A stretch of DNA of 64,000 nucleotides from G963422745 sp963422745 (GTDB taxonomy: Bacteria > Actinomycetota > Acidimicrobiia > Acidimicrobiales > Aldehydirespiratoraceae), in the NCBI GenBank assembly GCA_963422745.1, contig OY730477.1:806001-870000 (forward strand), read 5' to 3'. Below are positions 42,703 through 52,638 of the stretch, one piece after another. How positions within the stretch are numbered: position 1 is the first letter of the stretch; the number at the start of each line of letters is the position of its first letter. The notes beneath the pieces are model-generated. The model searched no databases. It saw nothing but the letters and a program-made list of their open reading frames with translations, and was not told the DNA's origin. A program made the position numbers and the translations under genes.

Positions 42703-43143
42703 GTGTTGCGGGTGTTGCTTCCGGGGCTATTCGGCTTTGTGATTGTGTGTGTGCACGGCTATGCGATCGTTGACGTCATCGCCACCGACCGGTTGTTGAT
42801 TCGCAACATCGGAAAGATCGCATGGCTGATGGTGGTGCTGTTGCTCCCGATGGTCGGTTCAATCGCCTGGTTTGCGTTCGGTCGGCCCTTGCACTCGGGC
42901 TTCATGCCCGGATCGGTCAGGCGGGGTCCCAGTCGGGAATGGCGCGACTCTGCCACAGCCGTGGACGGCCCCCGAGACTGGGTCGACCGGGCCCGGGCCG
43001 CCAGATCCGAAACGGAATCAGACGAGGAGTCCGAGCATCGGTTGGCCGAATCAGAGGCCGATCGCCAACACGGCTCCGACGATCCGCAGGGTCAACAAGG
43101 CGATTCGGACGATCCAGAATCGGGCGCATCTAAAGCAAAATAA
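42703..43143 (+). CDS. PLDc_N-type small membrane protein
   Basis: The 146-residue protein has two membrane spans (about 4-26 and 38-59) and the PLDc_N pattern ALVDVxxxxRxxxRxxxKxxWxLxxxxxPxxGxxxxxxFGR, here as YAIVDVIATDRLLIRNIGK, then VVLLLPMVGSIAWFAFGRP. The remaining 80 residues are a charged, disordered Asp/Ser/Glu-rich tail. Function unknown. A GTG start is used. Confidence 0.8.
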   Translation: MLRVLLPGLFGFVIVCVHGYAIVDVIATDRLLIRNIGKIAWLMVVLLLPMVGSIAWFAFGRPLHSGFMPGSVRRGPSREWRDSATAVDGPRDWVDRARAARSETESDEESEHRLAESEADRQHGSDDPQGQQGDSDDPESGASKAK

Positions 43144-43236
43144 CCGGTTTGATAAGAGCAAGCTGAACCGCGGAGCCAGCAGGGACAAACCTGACTAGTC
43201 TGGCTGGAACTCACAGATGTCTAGAATTTGTCTGAT

Positions 43237-44439
43237 ATGGACCACTCGCCGATTAGCCATTCACACCCCATGATGGGCGCCCCCGTAGCCACTCCGGGTG
43301 CACCTGCTTTGTCGTCCCTGCCAGCCCCTCCAGAACGAAAAAACAAAACCAGCGCGCGCCGGTCAATGGTGATCGGTGTTCTTTGTGGCATTGCGCTGGG
43401 TGCGGTGCTTGTCGGCGGTGGCTACATGCTCGCGGAAGCAACCCGTGACGCCCAGCCGATCGCAACGAACGAACCAGAGTCGATGCTGACACCGACTCTG
43501 GTTGCCGACGAAGGATCCGCGACCCTGCCGTGGGCGTTCGACGAGAGTGATCTGGAGCCCGTGGTTGCCGTTGCCAAGGCTCTGGCCCCTTCCGTTGTGA
43601 GAATCGAAGCAGGTCGCGGCTTGGTCGGTTCAGGCATTGTCTGGGACGCCGAGAACGGCTACATCATCACCAACGACCACGTGCTCAGCTCGTCGCAGCC
43701 GTTTGTGCGGTTTGGTAACGGCCGCGAGGTTGAGGCTTCCATAGTCGGGCGTGATTCTGCGCGTGACGTCGCAGTACTGCAGATCAAAGACAGAGCCGAC
43801 CTTGTTCCGGCCACATTCGCCGGAATCGACACGGTCGAGGTAGGCCAACTCGCAGTGGCTGTGGGTCACCCGTTCGGGCTCGACCTGTCGGTCACGGCCG
43901 GGGTGGTGAGCGTGGTCAACTGGGTCAATCGCACCGGAGGCTCCGACAATCGGGCGAACCCAGTGCCGGTTCGGATGATCCAAACCGACGCCCCGATCAA
44001 TCCCGGTAATTCCGGGGGCGCTCTTGCGGATCGTCAGGGCCGAGTGATCGGCATGAACACGTCAATATTTGCTGGCACTTCGCGTGACAACGCAGGCGTC
44101 GGCTTCGCGGTGCCCTCCGAAACGGTCCTGCTGATAGCGCAGCGCATCGTCAACAACGAATCCTTGGAGCTCGGGTATCTCGGCCTGCAAGGATCGACTC
44201 TCTTTGACGGTACTTCAGGTGCGCTTGTTGATGAGGTGGTCGCCGGTACTCCCGCCGATCGTGGTGGCATCAAGGCAGGTGACCTGATCGTCTCCATCAA
44301 TGATCGCGAAATCACATCAATGGAGGAACTCGCCGCAGACATCAAGATGTATCGCCCCGGAGAGAGGATCAACGTGGGGGTAATTCGAGATGGTAAGCCT
44401 TTGCGCCTGGCGATCCAGGTAGGCAGATACAGCGCCTGA
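43237..44439 (+). CDS. HtrA-family membrane-anchored serine protease with PDZ domain
   Basis: The roughly 400-residue trypsin-like protease has one N-terminal membrane anchor (about residues 44-66) and the catalytic domain outside. The triad is visible: His in TNDHVL, Asp in SARDVAVLQI and Ser in INPGNSGGAL. The C-terminal PDZ domain covers about 300-395 (GTPADRGGIKAGDLIVSINDREI). It degrades misfolded envelope proteins or acts in signalling. A TTG at 43228 is an alternative start 9 bp upstream. It converges on the P450 gene. Confidence 0.94.
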   Translation: MDHSPISHSHPMMGAPVATPGAPALSSLPAPPERKNKTSARRSMVIGVLCGIALGAVLVGGGYMLAEATRDAQPIATNEPESMLTPTLVADEGSATLPWAFDESDLEPVVAVAKALAPSVVRIEAGRGLVGSGIVWDAENGYIITNDHVLSSSQPFVRFGNGREVEASIVGRDSARDVAVLQIKDRADLVPATFAGIDTVEVGQLAVAVGHPFGLDLSVTAGVVSVVNWVNRTGGSDNRANPVPVRMIQTDAPINPGNSGGALADRQGRVIGMNTSIFAGTSRDNAGVGFAVPSETVLLIAQRIVNNESLELGYLGLQGSTLFDGTSGALVDEVVAGTPADRGGIKAGDLIVSINDREITSMEELAADIKMYRPGERINVGVIRDGKPLRLAIQVGRYSA

Positions 44440-44570
44440 GACCAAGTCCTTGAACCCTGGAAATTGGGTCGCCGACGCACAACAATCGCCGCGACGCACA
44501 AAAAGGGGGTCTTGCGTCCAAGAGGTCGTCTTGATGTAGTGGCTTGAATGACCGGGTTGTCTGGGTCCGC

Positions 44571-45869
44571 TCAGTTGATTGGGTTCTCCGCGGGTGATGG
44601 TGTGAATCGCACCGGCATGTGCTTTACGCCGTCAACCAGGTTCATCCGCAGACGTTCGACCTGTCCGGCCTGGTTGATGTCGGGCATTCGTCGGGCCAGT
44701 TCCTCAAAGACGATCCGGATCTCCATCTTGGCTAGGTTTGCTCCCAGGCAGAAATGGGGTCCTCCGGCACCGAAGGCCATGTGGTGATTAGGGGTCCGGC
44801 CAATGTCGAAACGGTCCGGGTCTACGAACACGCGTCTATCTCGGTTGCCCGACGGGTACCACAGCAGGACCTTGTCGCCGCCAGTGATCTCCTTGCCTCC
44901 CAGAATCGCGTCGGAGGTGGCGGTACGGCGAAAGAAGTTGACCGGGCTGGTATAGCGCAACACTTCGTTGACCATGGTGTCGGCCAGTTCTGGTTGTGTC
45001 ACGCAACAGCTCTTCCAGCGTTGCCATTGATCAGGGTGCTCAAAGAACGCGATCATGGCTTTGGAGATTGCGTTGCGCGTGGTTTCGTTGCCGGCAATCA
45101 CCAACAGCGTGAAGAACAGGTCGCGTTCGATTTCGGCTAACTCAACGCGGGAGCCGTCCTCCATGGTCACCGCAGCATCAATGAGTCGGGTCCACAGGTC
45201 GTCGGCTGGCTCGGTTCGCTTACGTTGAGTGAGTTCGTGAGAGTACACGGCCATCTCAATCATCGCGTTGGTGGAGTCATCTTCGGCAGACGCGTACTCC
45301 TTGTCGCGACCACCGACGGTGCGGTTGCTCCAGTCCAGAAGCAGTTGGCGTTCCGATAACGGGATTCCGATGATCTCAGCGATTGCCGTTAACGGCAGTT
45401 CGGCTGCGATCGAGGTGACGAAATCGCAGTGCCCCAGCGGTGTGACCCGATCGAGAATTGTGGTTGTCCGCAGCCTCATAGCGTCTTCGAGGCGCCGGAT
45501 CATCAGCGGCGTGAATCCCCGATTGACCAGCTTGCGGTAGCGGGTATGGCGTGGCGGATCGGTCATCACCATCTGTAGACCCGGCCCCTGGTCTGCTTCA
45601 AGATCTGTCAGGGCTATGCCGCCTTTGCCATCGCGGCCGGGGCCAGTCTGGTGGCTGTAAAGCAGACCGCTACGGTGCACCTCGGTTATGTGTTCGTAGC
45701 TTGTGACGCACCAGAACGGTTCGTTGTCGGATTCGGGTGTAGCTGGGTGAAGCCAAACCGGGCAATGCTCGCGGAGGTAGGCGAACCAGTCGTGCGGGCA
45801 GCGATCAGCGAAGACGTCAAGATCGGTGAGGTCGATATCAGCAAGGTCGATGTCGGCGAGCAGCGTCAT
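44571..45869 (-). CDS. Cytochrome P450 (CYP125/CYP142/CYP124-like)
   Basis: Heme monooxygenase of 432 residues. The I-helix oxygen motif is AGNETTRNA, the ExxR pair is in NEVLRYTSP, and the heme Cys ligand is in FGAGGPHFCLGANLAK. The segment AELPLTAIAEIIGIPLSERQLLLDWSNR resembles CYP125-type steroid C26 hydroxylases. The ATG at 45869 precedes short in-frame duplications coding ADIDLADIDL. The frame upstream of this start runs antisense-like through addA and was rejected. A role in sterol side-chain activation is inferred from similarity and neighbours. Confidence 0.92.
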   Translation of the reverse strand: MTLLADIDLADIDLTDLDVFADRCPHDWFAYLREHCPVWLHPATPESDNEPFWCVTSYEHITEVHRSGLLYSHQTGPGRDGKGGIALTDLEADQGPGLQMVMTDPPRHTRYRKLVNRGFTPLMIRRLEDAMRLRTTTILDRVTPLGHCDFVTSIAAELPLTAIAEIIGIPLSERQLLLDWSNRTVGGRDKEYASAEDDSTNAMIEMAVYSHELTQRKRTEPADDLWTRLIDAAVTMEDGSRVELAEIERDLFFTLLVIAGNETTRNAISKAMIAFFEHPDQWQRWKSCCVTQPELADTMVNEVLRYTSPVNFFRRTATSDAILGGKEITGGDKVLLWYPSGNRDRRVFVDPDRFDIGRTPNHHMAFGAGGPHFCLGANLAKMEIRIVFEELARRMPDINQAGQVERLRMNLVDGVKHMPVRFTPSPAENPIN

Positions 45870-45924
45870 GAACGGATCGTAACCAGCACGATTCTCAGGC
45901 TTCCAAGCCGCCTGATTGGGTCTG

Positions 45925-48900
45925 TCACACGAACTCCCCGAAGGGTTCAACGACCGCGGACCGCTCAGATAGTTCGGCTGCACGATCGATGACCTCCCGC
46001 ATTGCCGACTGCAGGTCCGGGAGCCTCGCCTCGGTGGCGCCGTCAAGGTCGAGGAACACGAACACCATCTCATGCACCGGCTCACCCGTCGCTGCCTCCA
46101 CGGCGACCGCGTAGCTTGCTCCTTGCATGCGGTAACGCGAGACCTTGTCTTGGGGACCTGAACCGTCAATGCGATCGGTTTTCCAGTCGACCACAACCAA
46201 ACCCTTCGGTGTGCGGTACAAGAGATCAACGTAGCCTTCAACAAGGTGGTCGCCCACGGGAGCGGCCACCCAGACTTCACGCCAGTGGCGGCTCTTGGCC
46301 GCGGTTCGCGCGATTGGGGTCCCCAGGGCGCTGCGCGCCAGCTCAGCAACGATCCTGGTGCGGTTTGCAACTCCTTCGGCCATGGCCTGCGCAGCTGCGG
46401 CCTCGGTGAGCCCCGCACCGGTTGACAGATCAACGAGCTGCAATACGCCATGTACGGCACGTCCAATAGCCGTTCCGAAACGCCCCTTCTGCCACGGCGG
46501 CAGATCCAGATCACGGGGCGCCTTGGCGAGCCCGGGGTCGTCAGCTTCGGTGGCTGCCCGCGCCAAGGTCGTGGCGGCCACGACACGTCGCCTGCTGGCG
46601 GCAGTCATCACACCCGATCTTTTGTTTAGCCACACATCACGCTGTGGGACCGATGCACGCTCCGGTATAGCGGAGCTGCGTGCCACTGCAGGTTCGGGAT
46701 CCCAGGCAACACCGTGAACACTGCGCAACGCCGGCTCGGCCAAAACGCTCGCCCCGGTTCGGATGTTTCCGGGGTTGCGCACAAGGCTGACCACCAGGTG
46801 GTCCCGGGCCCGGGTGGCGGCCACGTACAGGAGCCGGATGCGTTCGTGGTCGTCCATCTGATCATCGATCGGTTTCCAAGCGTCGTAACCCTCAGAGGTG
46901 ACATTTGTTGAGGCTTTCAGGATCACCTCTTCATCGGGCGGGAACAGCACTGCGGGGCCCCGTTGGGGATTGGAGAACCTTGTCGTCATGCCCGACAGCA
47001 CGGTGATCGGGAACTCGAGGCCTTTGGCACCGTGAATGGTCATGATCCGGATGCTGCGATCGTCGGACTCGGGGAGCACCGTTTCGGAGACACCAGCATT
47101 GTCGGCGCCTTGCAGCCGTGCCCAGTCGAGATAGTCCCGAAGGTCTGTGCCGCCGGCGTCGGCCCAGGCGCGGGCATGGTCGACCACGAAACGCAGTCTG
47201 CGCCAGACCCCACGCGGGTTGTGGCTGGCTACCGCGCTCTCAACGACACCTCGTTCCCGAATCAGCCGATCCAGCAGCTCGGCCGGCCCGGTCCAGCGGC
47301 GGTCTTCGTGCAGACGGCGCAAATGCATCAAAGCATCGGCGACAGGGTCACCGTGAGTGCTCTCGTCGACGGGTGCGAGAAGGTTGAAACGGCCGCCGAC
47401 GCTGTGTCGCCAACGAGCAAGGTCGTCGTCTCCGCAGCCGTAGACAAACGACCGCAGGGCGGAGACGGTGGCGAGCTCGTCGGTGGGATCGGCCACGGCG
47501 CGAAGCGCCAACATGAGTTCGCGGACCTCGCGAGTCGCATACAGATGCGAGGAGGTCTCGGTGCGGTAACTGATACCGGCGCGAAACAGAGCACGTTCCA
47601 GCACCGCCAGGCTTGTACGGGCCGGTAGCAGTACACACACATCATCGGGTTCGGCCTGGCGTGTGCCGTTGGGGGTGTGCACAGACCAAGGCCGGGGGCC
47701 GTACAGCGCATCCGCGATCGTCGCTGCTACCAGTTTCGCCTCCCGTTCTCGTAGGTCGTCCGCTTTCAACGGCTCATCGACAGGCTGAGCGCTCAGCAAA
47801 GACACAGCGGGCCCGTCGGGAACCTCGGCTTGGCGATACCCAACCAGTGGTTGATACGCAGGCTGTCCCCGGTCTGGCTGCATCAATTCCGCGAACACGT
47901 CGTTGACCCAACCAACGATGGGTGAGGTGCTCCGGAAGTTTACTCTCAAGTCAACGTGATCGCCGAAGCTGTCCCGAGCGTTGAGATAGACCTCAATGTC
48001 TGCTCGACGGAACCGGTAGATCGACTGTTTGGGATCGCCCACGACGAACAATCGACCCGGATCGGGCACGATCTCACGCCAGTCGCGCATGGAGTCCGCC
48101 GGATCGCTTGAGGCGATCAGCATCGCTAACTCAATCTGGATGGGGTCGGTGTCCTGGAACTCGTCAAGGAGGAGCCGCTTGTAGCGCTGATGCAAGCCAC
48201 GCCGCACAGCTGGCCCGTTGGTGCGATCACGCACCAGACGCCGAGCCCTTACCAGCAGATCGTGGAAGTCGAGCCTGCCGCTCGTGCGTCGTTGTTCGGC
48301 TGAGTCCAGCACAAATCGCCCCAGGTATCCGCCCACATAGTCGAGTGCGGGTGTCGTCACCGAGGCGACAGCGTCGTCGCAAAGTGTTGCGAGGTTCTTC
48401 AACGCTTCGCGTACCTCGGCCACGTCGATTCGCCAGTTCGCGGCACGTCCCCGCCGCCCCGGCCTTATGGCCTTTGATTCGTTGCGTGACCTGCTTGCGC
48501 CCTCACCCATGGCGGCAGCGGCGGTTAACGCGTCGATCTCGTCGAACGCCGCGGTGAGGTCGTTGCGGTTGCTTTCGAGACGATCGAAGTCCTGCATCAA
48601 TTTGTCGTCTGTGCTGACACACGCCGATCGCATTGCCAGAACGCGATCGAACTCGGCGAGCAGGCCGTCTACCTCAAAGCGTGGCGGGGGCGGCGGATCG
48701 AGTCGAAGCCGGGACTCGACGAGGTCCCAGTTGGAAGTCATCTGCAAAGCAAGAACCCGCAGCGCTTTCGGCCCGACACCGGTCGTGTCAAGAATCAACA
48801 GCGATCGATGCACCGCCGGATCATCGAACAGTTCATTCAGGAAATCCGTCCAGCGTGACTCGAATCCGATGTGTGAGCCGATCTCGTCGAACACCTCAAT

Positions 48901-49287
48901 GCCCGGTGGGAGCCCTGCAGCTACCGGATGTTCCATGAGGATCCGCTGGGCGAACGAATGCAGGGTACAGATCGCCGCCGAGTCGAGTTGATCCAAGGCG
49001 GCTCTGGCTGATTCGTCGTCACCGCTCCCGAGTCGCTGCTCGAAACGATGGCGGATCCGGTTGTACAGTTCCGCTGCGGCCTTCTCGGTGAACGTGATCA
49101 CGGCTATCGAATCGATGGCGATGCCGTCTTCGAACACCAACGCCTCAACCCGGTCGATCAGGGACCGGGTCTTGCCGGTGCCCGCTCCGGCGTCCACGAA
49201 CAGGGTGCTGTTGCGGACGTTGCGAATCCGCAGACGCTCGTCTTGGTCCGCGGGGAGTTCTTTGTCCGCGGGGAGTTCAGTCAACAC
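45925..49287 (-). CDS. addA: UvrD/RecB-type helicase-nuclease (AddA-like)
   Basis: The 1120-residue DNA double-strand-break processing subunit has these helicase motifs: Walker A AGAGTGKT at about 33-40, TFTEKAAAE, DEFQDTDPIQIEL (Walker B), VVGDPKQSIYRFRRAD, VNFRSTSPIV, MTIHGAKGLEFPI and LYVAATRARDHL. The C-terminus carries a RecB-family nuclease with EGYVDLLYR and VVDWKTD. Its start overlaps the end of the addB-like gene by 11 bp, so the two are coupled. The first residues contain an in-frame 15-18 bp duplication (ELPADKELPADQ). GTG start. Confidence 0.93.
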   Translation of the reverse strand: MLTELPADKELPADQDERLRIRNVRNSTLFVDAGAGTGKTRSLIDRVEALVFEDGIAIDSIAVITFTEKAAAELYNRIRHRFEQRLGSGDDESARAALDQLDSAAICTLHSFAQRILMEHPVAAGLPPGIEVFDEIGSHIGFESRWTDFLNELFDDPAVHRSLLILDTTGVGPKALRVLALQMTSNWDLVESRLRLDPPPPPRFEVDGLLAEFDRVLAMRSACVSTDDKLMQDFDRLESNRNDLTAAFDEIDALTAAAAMGEGASRSRNESKAIRPGRRGRAANWRIDVAEVREALKNLATLCDDAVASVTTPALDYVGGYLGRFVLDSAEQRRTSGRLDFHDLLVRARRLVRDRTNGPAVRRGLHQRYKRLLLDEFQDTDPIQIELAMLIASSDPADSMRDWREIVPDPGRLFVVGDPKQSIYRFRRADIEVYLNARDSFGDHVDLRVNFRSTSPIVGWVNDVFAELMQPDRGQPAYQPLVGYRQAEVPDGPAVSLLSAQPVDEPLKADDLREREAKLVAATIADALYGPRPWSVHTPNGTRQAEPDDVCVLLPARTSLAVLERALFRAGISYRTETSSHLYATREVRELMLALRAVADPTDELATVSALRSFVYGCGDDDLARWRHSVGGRFNLLAPVDESTHGDPVADALMHLRRLHEDRRWTGPAELLDRLIRERGVVESAVASHNPRGVWRRLRFVVDHARAWADAGGTDLRDYLDWARLQGADNAGVSETVLPESDDRSIRIMTIHGAKGLEFPITVLSGMTTRFSNPQRGPAVLFPPDEEVILKASTNVTSEGYDAWKPIDDQMDDHERIRLLYVAATRARDHLVVSLVRNPGNIRTGASVLAEPALRSVHGVAWDPEPAVARSSAIPERASVPQRDVWLNKRSGVMTAASRRRVVAATTLARAATEADDPGLAKAPRDLDLPPWQKGRFGTAIGRAVHGVLQLVDLSTGAGLTEAAAAQAMAEGVANRTRIVAELARSALGTPIARTAAKSRHWREVWVAAPVGDHLVEGYVDLLYRTPKGLVVVDWKTDRIDGSGPQDKVSRYRMQGASYAVAVEAATGEPVHEMVFVFLDLDGATEARLPDLQSAMREVIDRAAELSERSAVVEPFGEFV

Positions 49288-52200
49288 CGGCTCCGCTCAC
49301 CTCAAAATATGCCTCAAGGTCGGTGCTGGAACGCAGACGCAGCCAATCCGCGTACTGATGGGACAGGCCAAGCCCATCAGGCTCGCAGTAAACGCACTCA
49401 ACCCAGGGCCGGTACTGCGGTGCGGCCGGGTGCTGCGGGAAGATACCGGCTTCGATTCCGTCAAGGATCCGACCGACGATCCCGAGCACCCGCCGGTCGA
49501 TCTCCGCAGAGACCTCGTAGCCGATCACACGGTTGCGTTCGGTTTCGCTAACGAAAAGGTAGTCGCCACGTGCCGGTGCGTCGCTGCGGCCCAGAAGCGA
49601 CCTCGCAGCGTGGGCATACAACACCAACTGAAGGCAGCGTCCACCGGGGGCGGGGTTGGATGCGTTGATATTGCGGTAGCGACGCGCAGATCCAGATTTG
49701 TAGTCGATGATGCTAAGACCGCCGTCATCTCTTTCGTCTATCCGGTCAATCGCCCCGCACAAGCGAAACATCCGGCCATCGGGCAGGCAGATTTCCACAG
49801 CCGGATTCGGCGATCGCATCAAGCCGAAGGTCAACTCGCAGGCAATCGGGCGTGTGCTGGTAGCTTCGCGCCTTCGACCATCGAAGCGCGCGAAGCCTTC
49901 CAGGTCAGCCAGGATGCGCTGGCGGTCGCGTGCGGAGTACAGGTCACGCCCGATCTGGCCCCGCTGCGCGATGATGTCGGCTTCCTGTTCGGCGAGATCA
50001 AGGAGTTCTGTGACGCCAGCATCGAATTCCGATCCCTCGGCCGCCTCGGCATCGGCGATCGCGGAGACGATCCAGCGTTCGAGAGACCTGTGGATCAACG
50101 ATCCCCTTTCGAGTGCACCCATGCGGTCTTGCTCGGCGGGATCTTCCACCCCGGCGACGCCAAGCACGTAACGCACGAAGTAGGCGTGTGGGCAGGCCGC
50201 CCAAGCCTCGAGCATCGTCGGCGAGACGACCTGCCCTGGAATCGTCGATACACGCTCTCCCAAGGCACCCACGTTGCCGTCGAACCGGGTAAAACGGTCC
50301 GACAGTCGACCTTCAAGTAGTTCGACCCCGCGGTGGACCTCCTTGCGCGTCTCGAGCAACGGATGGCGAGTCGGGTCACCACCCATCTCGGCGTGATCGA
50401 GCATGGCTCGAACGTCGTATTCTTGGACATGGGCCGGGAAACCCTCTTGGCGCATGCCAGCGATGAACGAGGGAACCTCCTTCAGCCAGTCTCCGGTGGC
50501 GCTGTTGAGGTGTTCGGGTGCGGGACGACCCTCCCCCCGGGCCTCGATAGAGTCAAGAAGCCAGCGTGACGGAACCCGTTCGGCGTTGCGGCGCAGATCG
50601 CCGCGCGGGAAGGTAAACGTAACGTGGCTGGCGGCGGCCATTACTGCCAGCAATCCACGATGAAGATCGTGGATAGCGGCGCCTTTCAGAGGCAACTCTT
50701 TGGGAATGACGGCTCGAACCCGGTCGGGCAACAGCGGATCTTCGTGGTGCTTCGGAGGAATTGAACCCTCCGCCATTCCCACGATGATCACTCGATCGAA
50801 CTCAAGCCCGATGCCAGCGGGTAGCGATCCCACGAACACACCCCGCCCGAACGTTCCGTGTCGGCCGAGGCCAGCCTCAAGTTGGATCACCAAGGCTCGC
50901 CGAAATGCCGTCGTTGACGGTGCAAGATCGATTCCGTCCAGGTCACGGAGCCGGTCTATGGCGGCTTCGACCCGGCGCGCCCCGGCCAACTCGTGTGGGG
51001 GCCAGCCCGAGCGGTTGCCGAGGTAGCTCTTAACGAGCGACTCGCACCAAGAAGCCAGCTTCGACCAACTCGTAAGGTTGTCGCCAGCTTTGAGCTCTTT
51101 TTCCAGCCCCGCGATGAAGTCGCGCAGCTCTGCGGCATGGACAGCTTGGCGGCGTTGTCGTTCGGCCCGCGAAGTCTGACCCGTGTCAGCAACGTGTCGG
51201 ACCGCGTCGGCCTCAAGGTCTTCGATCAGTTGTGAGAGTCGCTGATGCCACTGCTTCGGGCCAGCTACAACACCAGCCGCCCTCGAAACCCGTTCCCAGG
51301 CCGCCGCCGGGACCTGGCGGTTATCAGCGTCTCGTACTGGGGAACCTCCGAGCCACCCCATCACGGCTCGGCGTGAGAAGTCCCGTAAGGGAAGTTCCAG
51401 CATCGCGCAGACCGAACGGCCGAGCATCGTCGCTTCTGCTGTATCCACCGACTCGCCGAACCACTCAATACCAGCCGCCTCCAAGGCGTCGGCCACCAGC
51501 CGTGCGTAGGGTTCCCGGGTGCCGTACAGGATTGCCGTACGGTCCAAAACGATGCCGTCGCGGGCGGCGTCAACAACCGCTCGTAGGGCGTGACGCACCT
51601 CGTCGTCGGCGTCGGATACCGACAATGCCCGGTCGGCTATTGGTTGGCGCGGCGGCTCGATTGAAGGCCAGGTTCCCCCAACTGCTTCGGTCGCCTCACG
51701 CACCGCGGCGTCGGCTGCAGCGACGCCGGTGATCCCTGCGATCACGGTCAGTCCATGGTGCTCACCGACCGCTCGAAGCAGTCGCGCATTGCTGGCGCTG
51801 AGCCGTTGAGGCAGAAACACGATCACGGCTCCGAGTTGATCCGTGATGGGCGCACCGTCGTCGAGTTCGGTAACCGCGGCGTTGAGCAGGTCCTGTTCGT
51901 TGGAGAACGAGTCCCGCAGCCTTGCCTGGATCTGGTCGTGGATCCACAACACATCGCTAACGTGTTCGTCCGCTGAGCGGAGTCGGTCCCGGTCCTCGGC
52001 GGACAACTCCGAAAGTGTGCGATAGACCCCCACAAGCGATCGCTCAGTCGCGGGATGGGTTTCGACCCCGGCGAAACGACCAGGCGCATCCCGCAGGACC
52101 GCCCGCACAGCACCGGCGATAACAGGTGTGGAAACGGGCCGCCGGCCGCCGGTCGCCACCCGAACCGATCCGAGCAACTCCGCTAGCCGGTGAGGGTTGA

Positions 52201-52387
52201 CGAATGTGACGGCCGCGGCTCCCCCACGCCGTCCAAGAGCTCGTCGCGCCGCAACCGCAATCGGGTTCTTCGCCACCACCACCGTCACCGGCTCCAGGGG
52301 ATCGCCCGCCTTGGCTTCGGTGATTGTCAATGCGAGCGTTTCGTGCGCAACGGGTCCATAGGTCGTGGGGATACATCGAACTTGCAT
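49277..52387 (-). CDS. addB: AddB-like helicase/nuclease subunit
   Basis: The protein is about 1036 residues from the Met at 52387 (an upstream start at 52441 is possible). It has a degenerate UvrD-like fold with IIVGMAEGSIPPKHHEDPLLPD, typical of AddB, and a C-terminal RecB nuclease domain: PTMLEAWAACPHAYFVRYVL, CGAIDRIDER and SIIDYKSG. AddB nucleases hold a 4Fe-4S cluster with four Cys; here the Cys of CPHAYF and CVYC are present but the fourth (6 residues after the CxxC) is not. It acts with AddA in end resection before RecA loading. Confidence 0.88.
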   Translation of the reverse strand: MQVRCIPTTYGPVAHETLALTITEAKAGDPLEPVTVVVAKNPIAVAARRALGRRGGAAAVTFVNPHRLAELLGSVRVATGGRRPVSTPVIAGAVRAVLRDAPGRFAGVETHPATERSLVGVYRTLSELSAEDRDRLRSADEHVSDVLWIHDQIQARLRDSFSNEQDLLNAAVTELDDGAPITDQLGAVIVFLPQRLSASNARLLRAVGEHHGLTVIAGITGVAAADAAVREATEAVGGTWPSIEPPRQPIADRALSVSDADDEVRHALRAVVDAARDGIVLDRTAILYGTREPYARLVADALEAAGIEWFGESVDTAEATMLGRSVCAMLELPLRDFSRRAVMGWLGGSPVRDADNRQVPAAAWERVSRAAGVVAGPKQWHQRLSQLIEDLEADAVRHVADTGQTSRAERQRRQAVHAAELRDFIAGLEKELKAGDNLTSWSKLASWCESLVKSYLGNRSGWPPHELAGARRVEAAIDRLRDLDGIDLAPSTTAFRRALVIQLEAGLGRHGTFGRGVFVGSLPAGIGLEFDRVIIVGMAEGSIPPKHHEDPLLPDRVRAVIPKELPLKGAAIHDLHRGLLAVMAAASHVTFTFPRGDLRRNAERVPSRWLLDSIEARGEGRPAPEHLNSATGDWLKEVPSFIAGMRQEGFPAHVQEYDVRAMLDHAEMGGDPTRHPLLETRKEVHRGVELLEGRLSDRFTRFDGNVGALGERVSTIPGQVVSPTMLEAWAACPHAYFVRYVLGVAGVEDPAEQDRMGALERGSLIHRSLERWIVSAIADAEAAEGSEFDAGVTELLDLAEQEADIIAQRGQIGRDLYSARDRQRILADLEGFARFDGRRREATSTRPIACELTFGLMRSPNPAVEICLPDGRMFRLCGAIDRIDERDDGGLSIIDYKSGSARRYRNINASNPAPGGRCLQLVLYAHAARSLLGRSDAPARGDYLFVSETERNRVIGYEVSAEIDRRVLGIVGRILDGIEAGIFPQHPAAPQYRPWVECVYCEPDGLGLSHQYADWLRLRSSTDLEAYFEVSGAGVD

Positions 52388-52514
52388 TCGGGTCCGAATC
52401 GTAGATGCAGACACCCCGACCGCTTGAACAGACTTCGCCAAGTCTTGAGCAGCTGTCTGTTCAATTTCAGTCGCTCAAGCCAACAGCACCATCTATCGAA
52501 GTGGTTGCCCCCTT

Positions 52515-52631
52515 ATGATGTTCGCCGTGGTGCAGGCACGAGTCGAGGAGTTCACCAAGGCTGCCGGGGCCGCGGTGCCAGCCGGGGTCGCCAATAACGG
52601 CTTTAGCCTCGTTTGGATCGAGGCTCTCTAG
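52515..52631 (+). CDS. Possible 38-codon small ORF
   Basis: MMFAVVQARVEEFT starts a short frame that ends 7 bp before the menF fusion start. Composition looks coding-like (Ala/Val/Glu-rich) but there is no family match by eye and no clear Shine-Dalgarno sequence. It may instead be leader sequence of the men operon. Confidence 0.2.
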   Translation: MMFAVVQARVEEFTKAAGAAVPAGVANNGFSLVWIEAL

Positions 52632-52638
52632 GAGTCCG

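Noticed and set aside
44480..44520. Bidirectional terminator between htrA and the P450 gene
   Set aside because: GACGCA/TGCGTC can pair, but the loop is long and the stem weak, so it was not listed as a feature.
45870..46586. N-terminal extension of the P450 frame
   Set aside because: The extension overlaps addA on the same strand in another frame, and the P450 fold begins after 45869.
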